DNA from: Stomorhina lunata
Lineage: Eukaryota; Arthropoda; Insecta; Diptera; Rhiniidae
DNA length: 64,000 nt
Direction: 5' to 3'
Assembly: GCA_933228675.1 (NCBI GenBank)
Contig: OW121741.1
Coordinates: forward strand, 15,378,123 to 15,442,122
Part shown: piece by piece, positions 1-11,454 of the stretch
Layout of the letters: each line of letters starts with the position of its first letter
Numbering within the stretch: the stretch's first letter is position 1
Notes under the pieces: generated by a model
Databases searched by the model: none
What the model saw: only the letters and a program-made list of their open reading frames with translations
What the model was told of the DNA's origin: nothing
Translations under genes and position numbers: made by a program

Positions 1-120
1 ATAAAATAATACTTTTATCTTTGGGAAAGTATAAAGGATTTTAAGTTAGAAAATATTTCTTGTTAGACTTAAAAATTTTATATTAGAAAATTTATTAGTA
101 AAAAAAATAAAATTTGTTTA
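1..120. other. AT-rich left flank
   Basis: Short AT-rich sequence before the first array. No gene, RNA or ordered repeat is visible. Confidence 0.6.
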
Positions 121-1132
121 TAGAAAAACTTGAATTTTTCTATAGAAAAACTTGAATTTTTCTATAGAAAAACTTGAATTTTTCTATAGAAAAACTTGAA
201 TTTTTCTATAGAAAAACTTGAATTTTTCTATAGAAAAACTTGAATTTTTCTATAGAAAAACTTGAATTTTTCTATAGAAAAACTTGAATTTTTCTATAGA
301 AAAACTTGAATTTTTCTATAGAAAAACTTGAATTTTTCTATAGAAAAACTTGAATTTTTCTATAGAAAAACTTGAATTTTTCTATAAAAAAACTTGAATT
401 TTTCTATAGAAAAACTTGAATTTTTCTATAGAAAAACTTGAATTTTTCTAAAGAAAAACTTGAATTTTTCTATAGAAAAACTTGAATTTTTCTATAGAAA
501 AACTTGAATTTTTCTATAGAAAAACTTGAATTTTTCTATAGAAAAACTTGAATTTTTCTATAGAAAAACTTGAATTTTTCTATAGAAAAACTTGAATTTT
601 TCTATAGAAAAACTTGAATTTTTCTATAGAAAAACTTGAATTTTTCTATAGAAAAACTTGAATTTTTCTAAAGAAAAACTTGAATTTTTCTATAGAAAAA
701 CTTGAATTTTTCTATAGAAAAACTTGAATTTTTCTATAGAAAAACTTGAATTTTTCTATAGAAAAACTTGAATTTTTCTATAGAAAAACTTGAATTTTTC
801 TATAGAAAAACTTGAATTTTTCTATAGAAAAACTTGAATTTTTCTATAGAAAAACTTGAATTTTTCTATAGAAAAACTTGAATTTTTCTATAGAAAAACT
901 TGAATTTTTCTATAGAAAAACTTGAATTTTTCTATAGAAAAACTTGAATTTTTCTATAGAAAAACTTGAATTTTTCTATAGAAAAACTTGAATTTTTCTA
1001 TAGAAAAACTTGAATTTTTCTATAGAAAAACTTGAATTTTTCTATAGAAAAACTTGAATTTTTCTATAGAAAAACTTGAATTTTTCTACAGAAAAACTTG
1101 AATTTTTCTATAGAAAAACTTGAATTTTTCTA
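121..1132. repeat. 22-bp tandem array, 46 copies
   Basis: The unit is the palindromic box TTTTTCTATAGAAAAA plus the 6-base spacer CTTGAA. From 121 to 1132 is exactly 46 x 22 bp, so there is no net indel. I see only a few substitutions, for example TATAAA near 384, CTAAAG near 450 and 670, and CTACAG near 1088. The box is self-complementary, so single strands could fold between or within units. Such high homogeneity suggests recent amplification or conversion. It is non-coding: a 22-bp period rotates the reading frame into TAG and TGA stops. Confidence 0.97.
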
Positions 1133-2150
1133 TAGAAAAACTTACTTTTTCTATAGAAAAACTTACTTTTTCTATAGAAAAACTTACTTTTTCTATAGAA
1201 AAACTTACTTTTTCTATAGAAAAACTTACTTTTTCTATAGAAAAACTTACTTTTTCTATAGAAAAACTTACTTTTTCTATAGAAAAACTTACTTTTTCTA
1301 TAGAAAAACTTACTTTTTCTATAGAAAAACTTACTTTTTCTATAGAAAAACTTACTTTTTCTATAGAAAAACTTACTTTTTCTATAGAAAAACTTACTTT
1401 TTCTATAGAAAAACTTACTTTTTCTATAGAAAAACTTACTTTTTCTATAGAAAAACTTACTTTTTCTATAGAAAAACTTACTTTTTCTATAGAAAAACTT
1501 ACTTTTTCTATAGAAAAACTTACTTTTTCTATAGAAAAACTTACTTTTTCTATAGAAAAACTTACTTTTTCTATAGAAAAACTTACTTTTTCTATAGAAA
1601 AACTTACTTTTTCTATAGAAAAACTTACTTTTTCTATAGAAAAACCTACATTTTCTATAGAAAAACCTACATTTTCTATAGAAAAACTTACTTTTTCTAT
1701 AGAAAAACTTACTTTTTCTATAGAAAAACTTACTTTTTCTATAGAAAAAAACTTACTTTTTCTATAGAAAAACTTACTTTTTCTATAGAAAAACTTACTT
1801 TTTCTATAGAAAAACTTACTTTTTCTATAGAAAAACTTACTTTTTCTATAGAAAAACTTACTTTTTCTATAGAAAAACTTACTTTTTCTATAGAAAAACT
1901 TACTTTTTCTATAGAAAAACTTACTTTTTCTATAGAAAAACTTACTTTTTCTATAGAAAAACTTACTTTTTCTATAGAAAAACTTACTTTTTCTATAGAA
2001 AAACTTACTTTTTCTATAGAAAAACTTACTTTTTCTATAGAAAAACTTACTTTTTCTATAGAAAAACTTACTTTTTCTATAGAAAAACTTACTTTTTCTA
2101 TAGAAAAACTTACTTTTTCTATAGAAAAACTTACTTTTTCTATAGAAAAA
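1133..2150. repeat. 21-bp tandem array, 48 copies
   Basis: This follows the 22-bp array without a gap. It keeps the box TTTTTCTATAGAAAAA but has the 5-base spacer CTTAC. The span fits 48 x 21 bp plus a 2-base A insertion near 1747. Two adjacent variant units near 1646-1675 read CCTACA in place of CTTACT. Because 21 is a multiple of 3, two forward frames stay open (1098-2240 and 1120-1767), encoding heptads such as FSIEKLT or FFYRKTY. The 2-base insertion switches one frame into the other. There is no sign of selection for protein. Confidence 0.97.
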
Positions 2151-3540
2151 CGTATTTTTTCTTGCGATTTTACAAAAAGTTTAATATTTTTTATGATAAT
2201 TTATTATGGCCGTATGTTTGTTAAAAGTCGTTTAAATTGAAAAGGGACCTCAATTTCGAATCACTAAAATTTCTCATTTATTATATTTTGTATTCATATC
2301 GTTTTTTGGTTCTGGTGTTTGGCTCAATGTAAATGTTTCTTTAGTTGACTCCAACTAAAAAAAAACTGCTAAAAAAACGACAATATAAAATAAATATTAT
2401 AGGACTATTTTGCATACAATCAGCCATAAAAAGGTTGTGTAAAGTGAACCTATACTAAAGAAATGAAAAAACTATAGGTTAGTGCAAAAAGTGGGAATAA
2501 TTTAAAAATTTTTAAAAAATTTTCAAAACAAATTTTTTATATCTTCCAAATTTTTTTAAAATAAATTAGGCCTTTTTGTAGTATTGTGCTTTTTTGTTTC
2601 TACTTTGACCACACCCTTTACCCTATTTGTTGGCATATTTTATGCAATGACAATGGCTTTGGCCTCACCACTGTTCGTAGTTTATAAATCATTTGAGATA
2701 AGCTTTTGTACAACGTGCAACACCTGATGCCTGATGTTATTTTGTTGTTGTATAAATGTTGCTGCTTTTATTGTTGTTGTTGCTGCTCATGTAGAAACAG
2801 TAAATATACATTTACCTTCAAAAACATCTACATACAACCTTTACCACTACATGCCCCTAAAAGTATGCTCAATATTTATTTTATTGTTATTTTCTGTTAC
2901 ACTCTCTCCACTACCAAAGAGTATATAACAGTTATTTTTTCCTGAGCACTTTTTCTGAACTTGCTTTAGTATGAGTAAGCGACACTTGTTCATAGTTTGC
3001 CGGATAATAGTTAAGCAAAAAAATAAAAAAAATGAACTAAAACTTCCTTCAACCTGGCCTTAGGTTTAAAACTTGCAAAAAAAATATTTAAACTAAATAG
3101 TTATTGTAACTGAAAATAAATTCCTCCCCCCCCCACCTTCCCTTAAATATTTGCCAAACTATAACTTTCTATTCAGTAACAAATTGTTTTGCTTGGAAAA
3201 ATTTTATTATTCTTTTTTTTCTGTCATTTTAGTCAATTTTACTTTATGAAAATGTAAATATTATAAAATAGTTTTCGAATAAAAAAAACTAAAGTATAAA
3301 ATAGTTGGCTTAAAATGTTCCATTTTTGTTGTTGTTGTTGTTTATACAACAAAAAGAATACCAGTTTTTTTGTTACGTATAATTTTATACAATGGAGAAT
3401 ATAATATTGGCAATATTGAAAACCATTTAGTAAAATAAGGATATTTAGTTACTAATACTACAACAAATAGGATTTTTATTAGTAAGGGTCTTTTTCTAAT
3501 AGTAAAAAAACAAAACAAAAAGAAACGTAATAATTTTGCG
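2151..3540. other. AT-rich spacer, no gene seen
   Basis: Unique-looking sequence without a recognisable gene. It holds an 8-base inverted repeat (AACCTATA at 2447-2454, TATAGGTT at 2473-2480), short TTG/CTG-rich stretches near 2740-2790 and 3328-3345, and a run of nine C at 3126-3134. Short frames at 2706-2945 and 2734-2928 are low-complexity Cys/Val/Leu translations with no domain I recognise. Confidence 0.6.
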
Positions 3541-3544
3541 ATAG

Positions 3545-5735
3545 AAATATAGAAAACATTTTTTAATAAAATTTTTCCATAGAAAAAATTTTCTAGATAA
3601 AATTATTCTATTGAAAAAATTTTTTAATGAAAATTTTTCTATAGAAAACATTTTTAATTAAAAGTTTTCTATTGAAACAAATTTTTAATAAAAATTTTTC
3701 TATAAAAAACTTTACGAATGAAACTTATTTTTTCGAAAAAATATTATAATGAATATTTTTCTTTAGAAAAAACTATGCAATGAAATTTTTTCTGAAGAAA
3801 AAATTTTATAATATAAATTTTTCTATGGAAATAATTTCACAATTAAAATTAAGCTAGAGAAAAGGTTTTTTCTTAAGAAAAATTTTTATCATAAATTTTT
3901 TTCCAAATAAATAAAATTTTTTCTTTAGAAAAAAAATTATTTTTTTCTAAAGAAAAAATTTATAAGTTTTGTCTATAGAAAATTTTTCCATACAAAAAAA
4001 TTTTTTATAGAATTTTCATTAAAAAATATTTTCTATAGAAAAATTTTCATTATAAAACAACATTTTCATTATAAAATTTTTGTATAGAAAAATTTTCTTT
4101 AAAAAAGTTTTCGCTAGAAAAATATTAATTATAGAATTTTTTGTATAGAAAAATATTCGTTATAAAATTTTTTTCTATGGGCAAATTTTCATTAGAAAAT
4201 TTTTTCCATAGAAAATGTTCATTACAATTTCAATAAAACATTTTCATTGTAAAATTCTTTCTATAGAAAAATTTTCATTATAAATTTGTTTGTATTAAAA
4301 AATTTTCATAATAAAACTTTTTCAATAACAAAATTTTCGTTATAAAATATTATCTATAGAGAAATTATCTATAGAGAAATTTTTTAAAGAAAATTTTTAT
4401 TATTTTTTCTATAGAAAATTTTCATTATAAAATGTTTTCTTTGAAAAAAAATTCATTATAACATTCTTTCTATAGAAAAATTTCATTATAAGATTTTTTT
4501 CTATAGAAAAATTTGATTATAAAATTGTTTCTATACAAAAATTTTCATCATAAAATTTTTTCTATAAAAAAATGTTCATTATAAAATTGTTTCTAAAAAA
4601 AAATGTTTATTATAAAAATTGTCAATATATAATTTTTTATATAGAAAAATTTTTATTATGAAATTGTTTCTTTTGAAGAATTTTCATTATTACAATTTTT
4701 TTATACAAAAATTTTTATGATAAAATTTTTTCTATGGAAAAAATTTCATAACAGAATTTTTTTTATGGAAAAAATTTCATGGCAAATTTTTTTCTGTAAC
4801 AAATTTAATTAAAAAAATTTCTTCTATAGAAAAATTTTTATTATAAAATTTTTGTATAGAAAAATTTTTATTATAAAATTTTTTTCTACAGAAAAATTTT
4901 TATTTACAAATTTTTTCTATAGAAACATTTTCATTGTGAAAAATTTTCTATAGAAAAATTTTCATTATAAAATTTTTTCTATAATCATATTTTCATTAGA
5001 ATTTTTTTATAGAAAATTTACATTGTAAAATTTTTTCTATAGAAAAGATTTCGTTATAAAATTTTTAATTAAAAAAATTTCTTCTATAGAAAAATTTTCA
5101 TTATAAAATTTTTTTCTATAGAAAAATTTTTATTATCAAATTTTTTCTATAGAAAAATTTCCATTAAAAAATTTTTTCTATCGAAAAATTTCCATTAAAA
5201 AATTTTTTCTATAGAAAAATTTTCATTATAAAATTTTTTCTGTAGAAAAATTTTCATTATAAAATTTTTTCTGTAGAAAAATTTTCATTATAAAATTTTT
5301 TCTATAGAAAAATTTTCATTATAAAATTTTTTTTATAGAAAAATTTTTATTATAAAATTTTTTCTATAGAAAAATTTTCATTATAAAATTTTTTCTATAT
5401 TCAAATTTTCATTAGAATTTTTTTTTATAGAAAATTGTCATTATTAAATTTTTTCTATAGAAAAATTTTCGTTATAAAATTTTTTCTATAGAAAAATTTT
5501 CATTATAAAATTTTTTCTATAGAAAGATTTTCATTATCAAATTTTTTCTATAGAAAAATTTTCATTAAAAAATTTGTTCTATAGAAAAATTTTCATTATA
5601 AAATTTTTTCTATAGAAAAATTTTCATTATAAAATTTTTTCTATAGAAAAATTTTCATTATAAAATTTTTTCTATAGAAAATTTTTCATTATAAATTTTT
5701 TTCTATAGAAAAATTTTCATTATAAATTTTTTTCG
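3545..5735. repeat. Diverged AT-rich 31-bp repeats (CATTATAAAA class)
   Basis: The repeated core CTATAG is flanked by T and A runs and joined to the spacer TTTTCATTATAAAA, giving a spacing of about 31 bp (for example cores near 5302 and 5333). The left part, about 3545-3850, carries the same spacer in the opposite sense (TTTATAATGAAAA). From about 3990 rightward it is in the CATTATAAAA sense. Copies are best preserved at 5080-5730 and most decayed at 3545-4800. Confidence 0.9.
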
Positions 5736-5934
5736 CAAAAATAATAAAAGATTTTTTCAAGCTTGAGGTCTTATAGTTGTTTTTTTTTTAAATTAATTAT
5801 ATTTTTTTAATTATTTATCGATATTTCGCTATCCGTTGGATAGCATCATCGGGATCAATGAGTACAATAAAAGAGTACAAGAAGTCTTACGTCTATTTGC
5901 TCTTAATATTAAAATTGCACATTTTTGCAAATTT
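5736..5934. other. 200-bp non-repeat island inside the 31-bp array
   Basis: This island splits two blocks of the same repeat class. It contains a T-run, the 8-base sequence TATCGATA (5816-5823, identical to the Drosophila DRE consensus), a hairpin with a 7-bp stem (5828-5844), and the direct repeat GAGTACAA at 5860-5867 and 5873-5880. It may be a remnant of an insertion into the array; no coding sequence is visible. Confidence 0.6.
5816..5853 (-). ncRNA. Hammerhead-ribozyme-like motif (degenerate)
   Basis: On the minus strand the order is CCGATGA (5852-5846), one extra base, a perfect 7-bp hairpin (GCTATCC, loop AAC, GGATAGC; 5844-5828), then GAAA (5827-5824) followed by TATCGATA. Hammerhead ribozymes have CUGAUGA, stem II, then GAAA, and are known in Penelope-like and other retroelements. 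Here the U of CUGAUGA is C and one base is bulged before stem II. I cannot assign stem I or a cleavage site. It is probably a decayed or look-alike motif, and activity is doubtful. Confidence 0.3.
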
Positions 5935-6560
5935 TTTCTATAGAAAAATTTTCATTATAAAATTGTTTCTATAGAAAAATTTTCATTATAAAGTTTTTTC
6001 TATATTAAAATTTTCATTAGAATTTTTTTTATAGAAAATTGTCATTGTAAAATTTTTTCTATAGAAATATTTTCGTTATAAAATTTTTTCTATAGAAAAA
6101 TTTTCGTTATAAAATTTTTTCTATAGAAAAATTTTCGTTATAAAATTTTTTCTATAGAAAAATTTTCGTTATAAAATTTTTCCTATAGAAAAATTTTCGT
6201 TATAAAATTTTTCCTATAGAAATATTTTCGTTATAAAATTTTTCCTATAGAAATATTTTCGTTATAAGAATATAAAATTTTTTGTATAGAAACATATTCA
6301 TTATAAAATTTTCTAATAAAATATTGTCAATGTTAAATTTTTTCTATGTATTGCAAATTTTTTTCTATAATAAAATTTTCACTATAAAATTTTTTCTATA
6401 ATAAAACTTTTATTATAAAATTTTTTCTATACAAACATTTTTATGATAAAATTTTTTCTATGGAAAAATTTTCATTATAAAATTTTTTCTATAGAAAAAT
6501 TTCTAATGAAAAATTTTCTATAGAAAGATTTCATAATACTATTTTTTTATAGAAAAATTG
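5935..6560. repeat. 31-bp repeats, CATTATAAAA / CGTTATAAAA class
   Basis: Continues the class found before the island. Between about 6060 and 6250 the spacer is fixed for CGTTATAAAA instead of CATTATAAAA, and three successive cores there read CCTATAG, a sign of local copy spreading. The copies decay after 6280. Confidence 0.9.
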
Positions 6561-6562
6561 TA

Positions 6563-6640
6563 CAGTCATCCTAAAACTGCTGATTTAACTGATGGGTTAT
6601 TCTGAGACTGCTGAGTCATCCAAAAACTTCTGAGTTATCC
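6563..6640. repeat. Relic of the 18-bp repeat, minus orientation
   Basis: About four degenerate 18-base units, for example AACTGCTGAGTCATCCAA followed by AACTTCTGAGTTATCCTA. These match the reverse complement of the array at 37.1-38.8 kb (GATGACTCAGCAGTTCGA). It is a small outlying copy of that family, 30 kb away and in opposite orientation. Confidence 0.6.
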
Positions 6641-8094
6641 TATTAATTAGTAATTAGTATAAGAATTTCACAGTAGAACCTAATCCCTTATGGGACACTA
6701 AAAATTTTGTGACATATTTTGTCACATATTGTATTTTTTTTTAAATATATTTTATCCATTAGGTTTTTAAGAACACTCTCAAAACTAATTGAGGTTAAGC
6801 AATATAACAAATATCAATTTTCATTTTAATAAAATCATATATTTTTTTAATAAAAACTCCTACTTAATTACTCATAAGAACACATTCACTGCAGTTTATG
6901 GATGCAATGAAAAGTGTTCAATATATTGAAATTTAATAAAATATAAATGATGATGATCTTCAGACAAGACAATTATGATGATGATGATGTGGGTGCTACA
7001 GCTCAAAGCAATAGTAGCAGTAGGTACCAGTATTTTATTAAAAAGCTGAAAGAATGGTCGAACATTCAGAGTTGAAGTGGCAAAAGTGCAAAAAGAGCAA
7101 TTTCTGTATGTTGGAGTAAGGCGGAATGAATACATGCGTTCATGCAACACTCATGGGCTACGGGCTACAATAGAGCCTTTATAAAGCAAGGACAAGAATT
7201 GAGATTTCGACAACGATGATGTTGATGATAAACCAATTGATGATATGTTTTTGTGTTGCAGACAATGGAATACAGTAAATACTACTAGTAATTGTTTATA
7301 GCACCCGTTTTCGAAGAGTCGGGCAAAAACAAAAAAATGTAAAGAGTATGATTTGGTAGCTTTTAGCAACGATTTAATTACAAATAAAGTAATTTTTAAT
7401 TGAATAACCACCATACAATGGAAATACATACATACATATACACACTCTCACACACTCACATAAACAGTTGAAAATACAATAGCAGCAAACATTTAAATCA
7501 TACACATATGATGTTGCATGTATGCAACAATAAAATCGCACGAAAAAAAAAACAGAAAAATTAAATCATTTTATACTGTTGCATGCAAACAATATTACAA
7601 TCAAACAGAAGAAAAAAAAGTTGGGAAAAAAATCACAGCAAATGCAAAACTGAAATGAAAACATATTGCAACGATTTTAAAGCAATATTTTTTCTCGTCC
7701 ATAAAGAAAAAACCTTCAACTATTTATTTTCACTTTGTTTTTTGTTTGTTGCAAGTTACATATTTGTTGCTACACAGCAGGCATGCAATTTTGTTGCTAT
7801 TTTTTTATGATTTTTTGAACAGATTTTATATGTTTTTGTTGGTGGTGAGAGTTATATGCTTAACTGTATGTGTTAGTTTATTGATACGTGTGTATGTGTT
7901 GGTGTTTATAAATGTTGTAGTAATTTACTTATGATCAAACAAATAGTATGAATTTGGCTACAAAACAGCATGTGGGTTTGCTCTGTGTGTAATATTGAAT
8001 GTTATTGGCTATAACAGAGAAGATGAGAAAAATAGTAACAACACTAGAAAAAAAAAGTTCTATAAAAGTAGTCTCTTCTAATGAAAATAAGAAA
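6641..8094. other. Spacer with microsatellite, no gene recognised
   Basis: Mostly unique AT-rich DNA. It contains a short inverted repeat (GTGACA at 6709-6714, TGTCAC at 6720-6725), an ATAC/AC microsatellite near 7424-7465, and a less AT-rich stretch at about 6990-7240. Two minus-strand frames (7151-7429 and 6896-7150) and two plus-strand frames (7583-7934) are open. Their translations are low in complexity or match nothing I recognise, so I do not call genes. Confidence 0.55.
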
Positions 8095-8400
8095 AAAGGT
8101 AGACTTCTCTATAGAAAAGCTGACCAATGGAAGACTTTTCTATATAGAAGTTGACCAAAGGAAGACTTTTCTAAAGAAAAGTTGACGAAAGGAAGACTTT
8201 TCTTTAGAAAAGTTGACCAAAGAAAGACTTTTCTATAGAAAAGTTGACCAAAGGAAGACTTTTCTATAGAAAAGTTGACCAAAGGAAGACTTTTCTATCG
8301 AAAAGTTTTTTCTATCGAAAAGTTTTCTATAGAGAAGTTGACAAAAGGAAGACTTTTATAAAGAAAAGTTTACGCAAGGAAGACTTTTGTAAAGAAAAGA
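8095..8400 (-). repeat. 31-bp repeats, GACCAAAGG variant, minus orientation
   Basis: Units consist of the box TTTTCTATAGAAAA joined to GTTGACCAAAGGAAGAC. About ten copies are present, moderately diverged. In the opposite orientation the same variant (CCTTTGGTCAAC) makes up much of 16.1-16.8, 19.6-21.75 and 40.6-41.1 kb. Confidence 0.92.
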
Positions 8401-9245
8401 AGGAACAAATTTTATAATGAAAATTTTTTTATAGAAAAAATTTTATAACGAAAATTTTTCTATACAAAAAATTTTATAATGAAAAAATTTTCTATAGAAA
8501 AAATTTTATAACAAAAATTTTTCTATAGAAAAAATTTTGTAATGAAAATTTTTCTATAGAAAAAATTTTATAATGAAAATTTTTCTATAGAAAAAATTTT
8601 ATAATGAAAATTTTTCTATAGAAAAGATTTTGTAATGAAAATTTTTCTATAGAAAAAGTTTTATAATGAACATTTTTCTATAGAAAAAATTTTATAAAGA
8701 AAATTTTACTACTGAAAAAATTTTATAATAAACATTTTTCTATAGAAAAAATTTTATAATAAACATTTTTACTATATAAAAAATTTTATAATCAAAATTT
8801 TTCTAGAGAAAAATTTTAGACTGAAAATTTGTCTATACAAAAAATTTTATAATAAAAACTTTTCTATAGAAAAAATTTTAGAATGAAAATTTTCTACTGA
8901 AGAAATTTTATAATGAAAATTTTTCTACAGAAAAAATTTTATAATGAAAATTTTTCTATATAAAAAATTTTATAATGAAAATTTTTCTAGAGAAAAATTT
9001 TAGACTGAAAATTTGTCTATACAAAAAATTTTATAATAAAAACTTTTCTATAGAAAAAATTTTAGAATGAAAATTTTTCTAGAGAAAAAATTTTAGAATG
9101 AAAATTTTTTCATTCAAAAACTTTTATGTTAAAAATTTTTCTATAGAAAATTTTTAACATAATTTTTCTATACAGAAAAATTTATAATGAAAATTTTTTT
9201 TATAGAACAAATTTTATAATATACATTTTTTCTAAAGAAACAATT
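8400..9245 (-). repeat. AT-rich 31-bp repeats, reverse of the 3.5-6.5 kb class
   Basis: The unit has the CTATAG core between A/T runs and the spacer TTTTATAATGAAAA. This is the exact reverse complement of the spacer at 3990-6560. There are about 27 copies with many substitutions. A block near 8805-8890 recurs at 8990-9070 (GACTGAAAATTTGTC shared), suggesting a short internal duplication. Confidence 0.9.
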
Positions 9246-10600
9246 TTATAATGACATTTCTACAGAAAAGTTGACGATAGGAAGTCATTTCTATAGAAAA
9301 GTTGACGATAGGAAGACATTTCTATAAAAATTTGACGATGGGATGACTTTTCTATAGAAAAGTTAACAGTGGGAAGACTTTTCTAAAAAAAAGTTTTCGA
9401 TGGGAAGACTTTTCTATAGAAAAGTTTTCGATAGAAAGACTTTTCAATAGAAAAGTTTTCGATAGGAAGACTTTTTTATAGAAAAGTTTTCGATAGGAAG
9501 ACTTTTCTATAGAAAAGTTTTCGATAGGAAGACTTTTCTATAGAAAAGTTTTCGATAGGAAGACTTTTCTATACAAAAGTTTTCGATAGGAAGACTTTTC
9601 TATACAAAAGTTTTCGATAGGAAGACTTTTCTATACAAAAGTTTTCGATAGGAAGACTTTTCTATACAAAAGTTTTCGATAGGAAGACTTTTCTGTAGAA
9701 AAGTTTTCGATAGGAAGACTTTTCTGTAGAAAAGTTTTCGATAGGAAGACTTTTCTATACAAAAGTTTTCGATAGGAAGACTTTTCTATAGAAAAGTTTT
9801 CGATAGGAAGACTTTTCTATAGAAAAGTTTTCGATAGGAAGACTTTTCTATAGAAAAGTTTTCGATAGGAAGACTTTTCTATAGAAAAGTTTTCGATAGG
9901 AAGACTTTTCTATAGAAAAGTTTTCGATAGGAAGACTTTTCTATAGAAAAGTTTTCGATAGGAAGACTTTTCTATAGAAAAGTTTTCGATAGGAAGACTT
10001 TTCTATAGAAAAGTTTTCGATAGGAAGACTTTTCTATAGAAAAGTTTTCGATAGGAAGACTTTTCTATAGAAAAGTTTTCGATAGGAAGACTTTTCTATA
10101 GAAAAGTTGTCGATAGGAAGACTTTTCTATAGAAAAGTTTTCGATAGGAAGACTTTTCTATAGAAAAGTTGACGATAGGAAGACTTTTCTATAGAAAAGT
10201 TTTCGATAGGAAGACTTTTCTATAGAAAAGTTTTCGATAGGAAGACTTTTCTATAGAAAAGTTTTCGATAGGAAGACTTTTCTATAGAAAAGTTTTCGAT
10301 AGGAAGACTTTTCTATAGAAAAGTTTTCGATAGGAAGACTTTTCTATAGAAAAGTTTTCGATAGGAAGACTTTTCTATAGAAAAGTTTTCGATAGGAAGA
10401 CTTTTCTATAGAAAAGTTTTCGATAGGAAGACTTTTCTATAGAAAAGTTTTCGATAGGAAGACTTTGCTATAGAAAAGTTTTCGATAGGAAAACTTTTCT
10501 ATAAAAAAAATTGTTGATATGAAGACTATTCTATAAAAAAGTTGTTGATAGGAAGATTTTTTTACAGCAAAAGTTGTATAATACTTTTAGGTAGGAAGAC
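9245..10600 (-). repeat. 31-bp array, GATAGGAAGAC class, minus orientation
   Basis: Units combine the box TTTTCTATAGAAAA with the spacer GTTTTCGATAGGAAGAC; about 43 copies. Two interior units carry GTTGTC (10110) or GTTGAC (10165) instead of GTTTTC. Between about 9570 and 9770 successive units share CTATACAAAAG or CTGTAGAAAAG, clustered variants typical of local homogenisation. Both ends decay. The array faces the plus-orientation array starting at 11.45 kb. Confidence 0.96.
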
Positions 10601-11454
10601 TTTTCTATATATAAACCCATATCTGCTGTAGAGTTGCTATGACCGTGTAGACAGCATTAGGCAAGATCACGAAAAAAAGATCTCATCTATACATAGATTT
10701 ATTATATACAAGTTTAAATTATTTTATAAGAGAATGAGGCTCTTATCAAAAATTAAAGTTGAAGAACATTTTTTTAAGTTTTTTTCTTAAGAAGGATGTG
10801 ATTAGTACAAGTGTATGAGCTCATTCTCACAGATGGAAACATTTGCCTGATTTTTTCAATGTAAAATTTCTTCATGTTGTTTTATATTTATAATTTTTTA
10901 AACATTTCTCCTCACAACTAGTGGTCGTTTTATTTTCACTTGAACTTTTTGAGGTCCTTTTTTCCAGTAGTTGTTGATATAAATGTTGATTTTTTTTTCA
11001 TGTTTGTTGTATTAAATTGTAAATACTTTTCGTTTTAATTGTAAATTAATTGCTTCATCATTGGCCGAAATAAAAACTACAGCAACTACTACTACTTGTG
11101 TTAGTGAAACTACTACAGCTACTATTGATGATGATGGTGGTGCTTTAGCCACTGCCAGTAATTACTTACAAAGTAGTCATGGCACATTGCTACTGATTTA
11201 AAATCGTTTATATGCAAATGTGGAGTGTTGAAAGGACGAAAAAAAAAATTGTTATAAATATGTAAAAAATTAAATGCAAATGTATATAAAAGAGAAATTT
11301 GTATAATGTATGTAAGTATTTGTTTTTATATTAAAAGGCAAGTTATTTACGAGGCGAATGTGTGAGTGAGTAGCAGTTATACAAACATATAAGCAATGAA
11401 CTTATATTTACATTTGTATGTATACTGATAGATGAATATGCAGACTAAAAAGTT
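10600..11454. other. Spacer between inverted arrays
   Basis: About 850 bp of unique-looking DNA. A short ACT/GAT triplet-rich patch lies near 11080-11130. No gene recognised. It would form the loop if the flanking, oppositely oriented arrays paired. Confidence 0.6.

Noticed and set aside
1098..2240. 380-codon open frame of repeated FFYRKTY/FSIEKLT
   Set aside because: It exists only because the 21-bp unit is a multiple of 3; a second frame is equally open and the adjoining 22-bp array is not. The 2-base insertion merely switches frames.
5816..5853. Active ribozyme
   Set aside because: A core base is altered, an extra base precedes stem II and no stem I or cleavage site can be assigned, so I report only a hammerhead-like motif.
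6896..7429. Two adjacent minus-strand frames of 84 and 92 codons
   Set aside because: No recognisable protein features; open frames of this length are expected by chance in so much spacer DNA.
9245..10600. Heat-shock elements in GAAAAGTTTTC
   Set aside because: Heat-shock elements alternate GAA and TTC with two-base gaps; the spacing here does not match.
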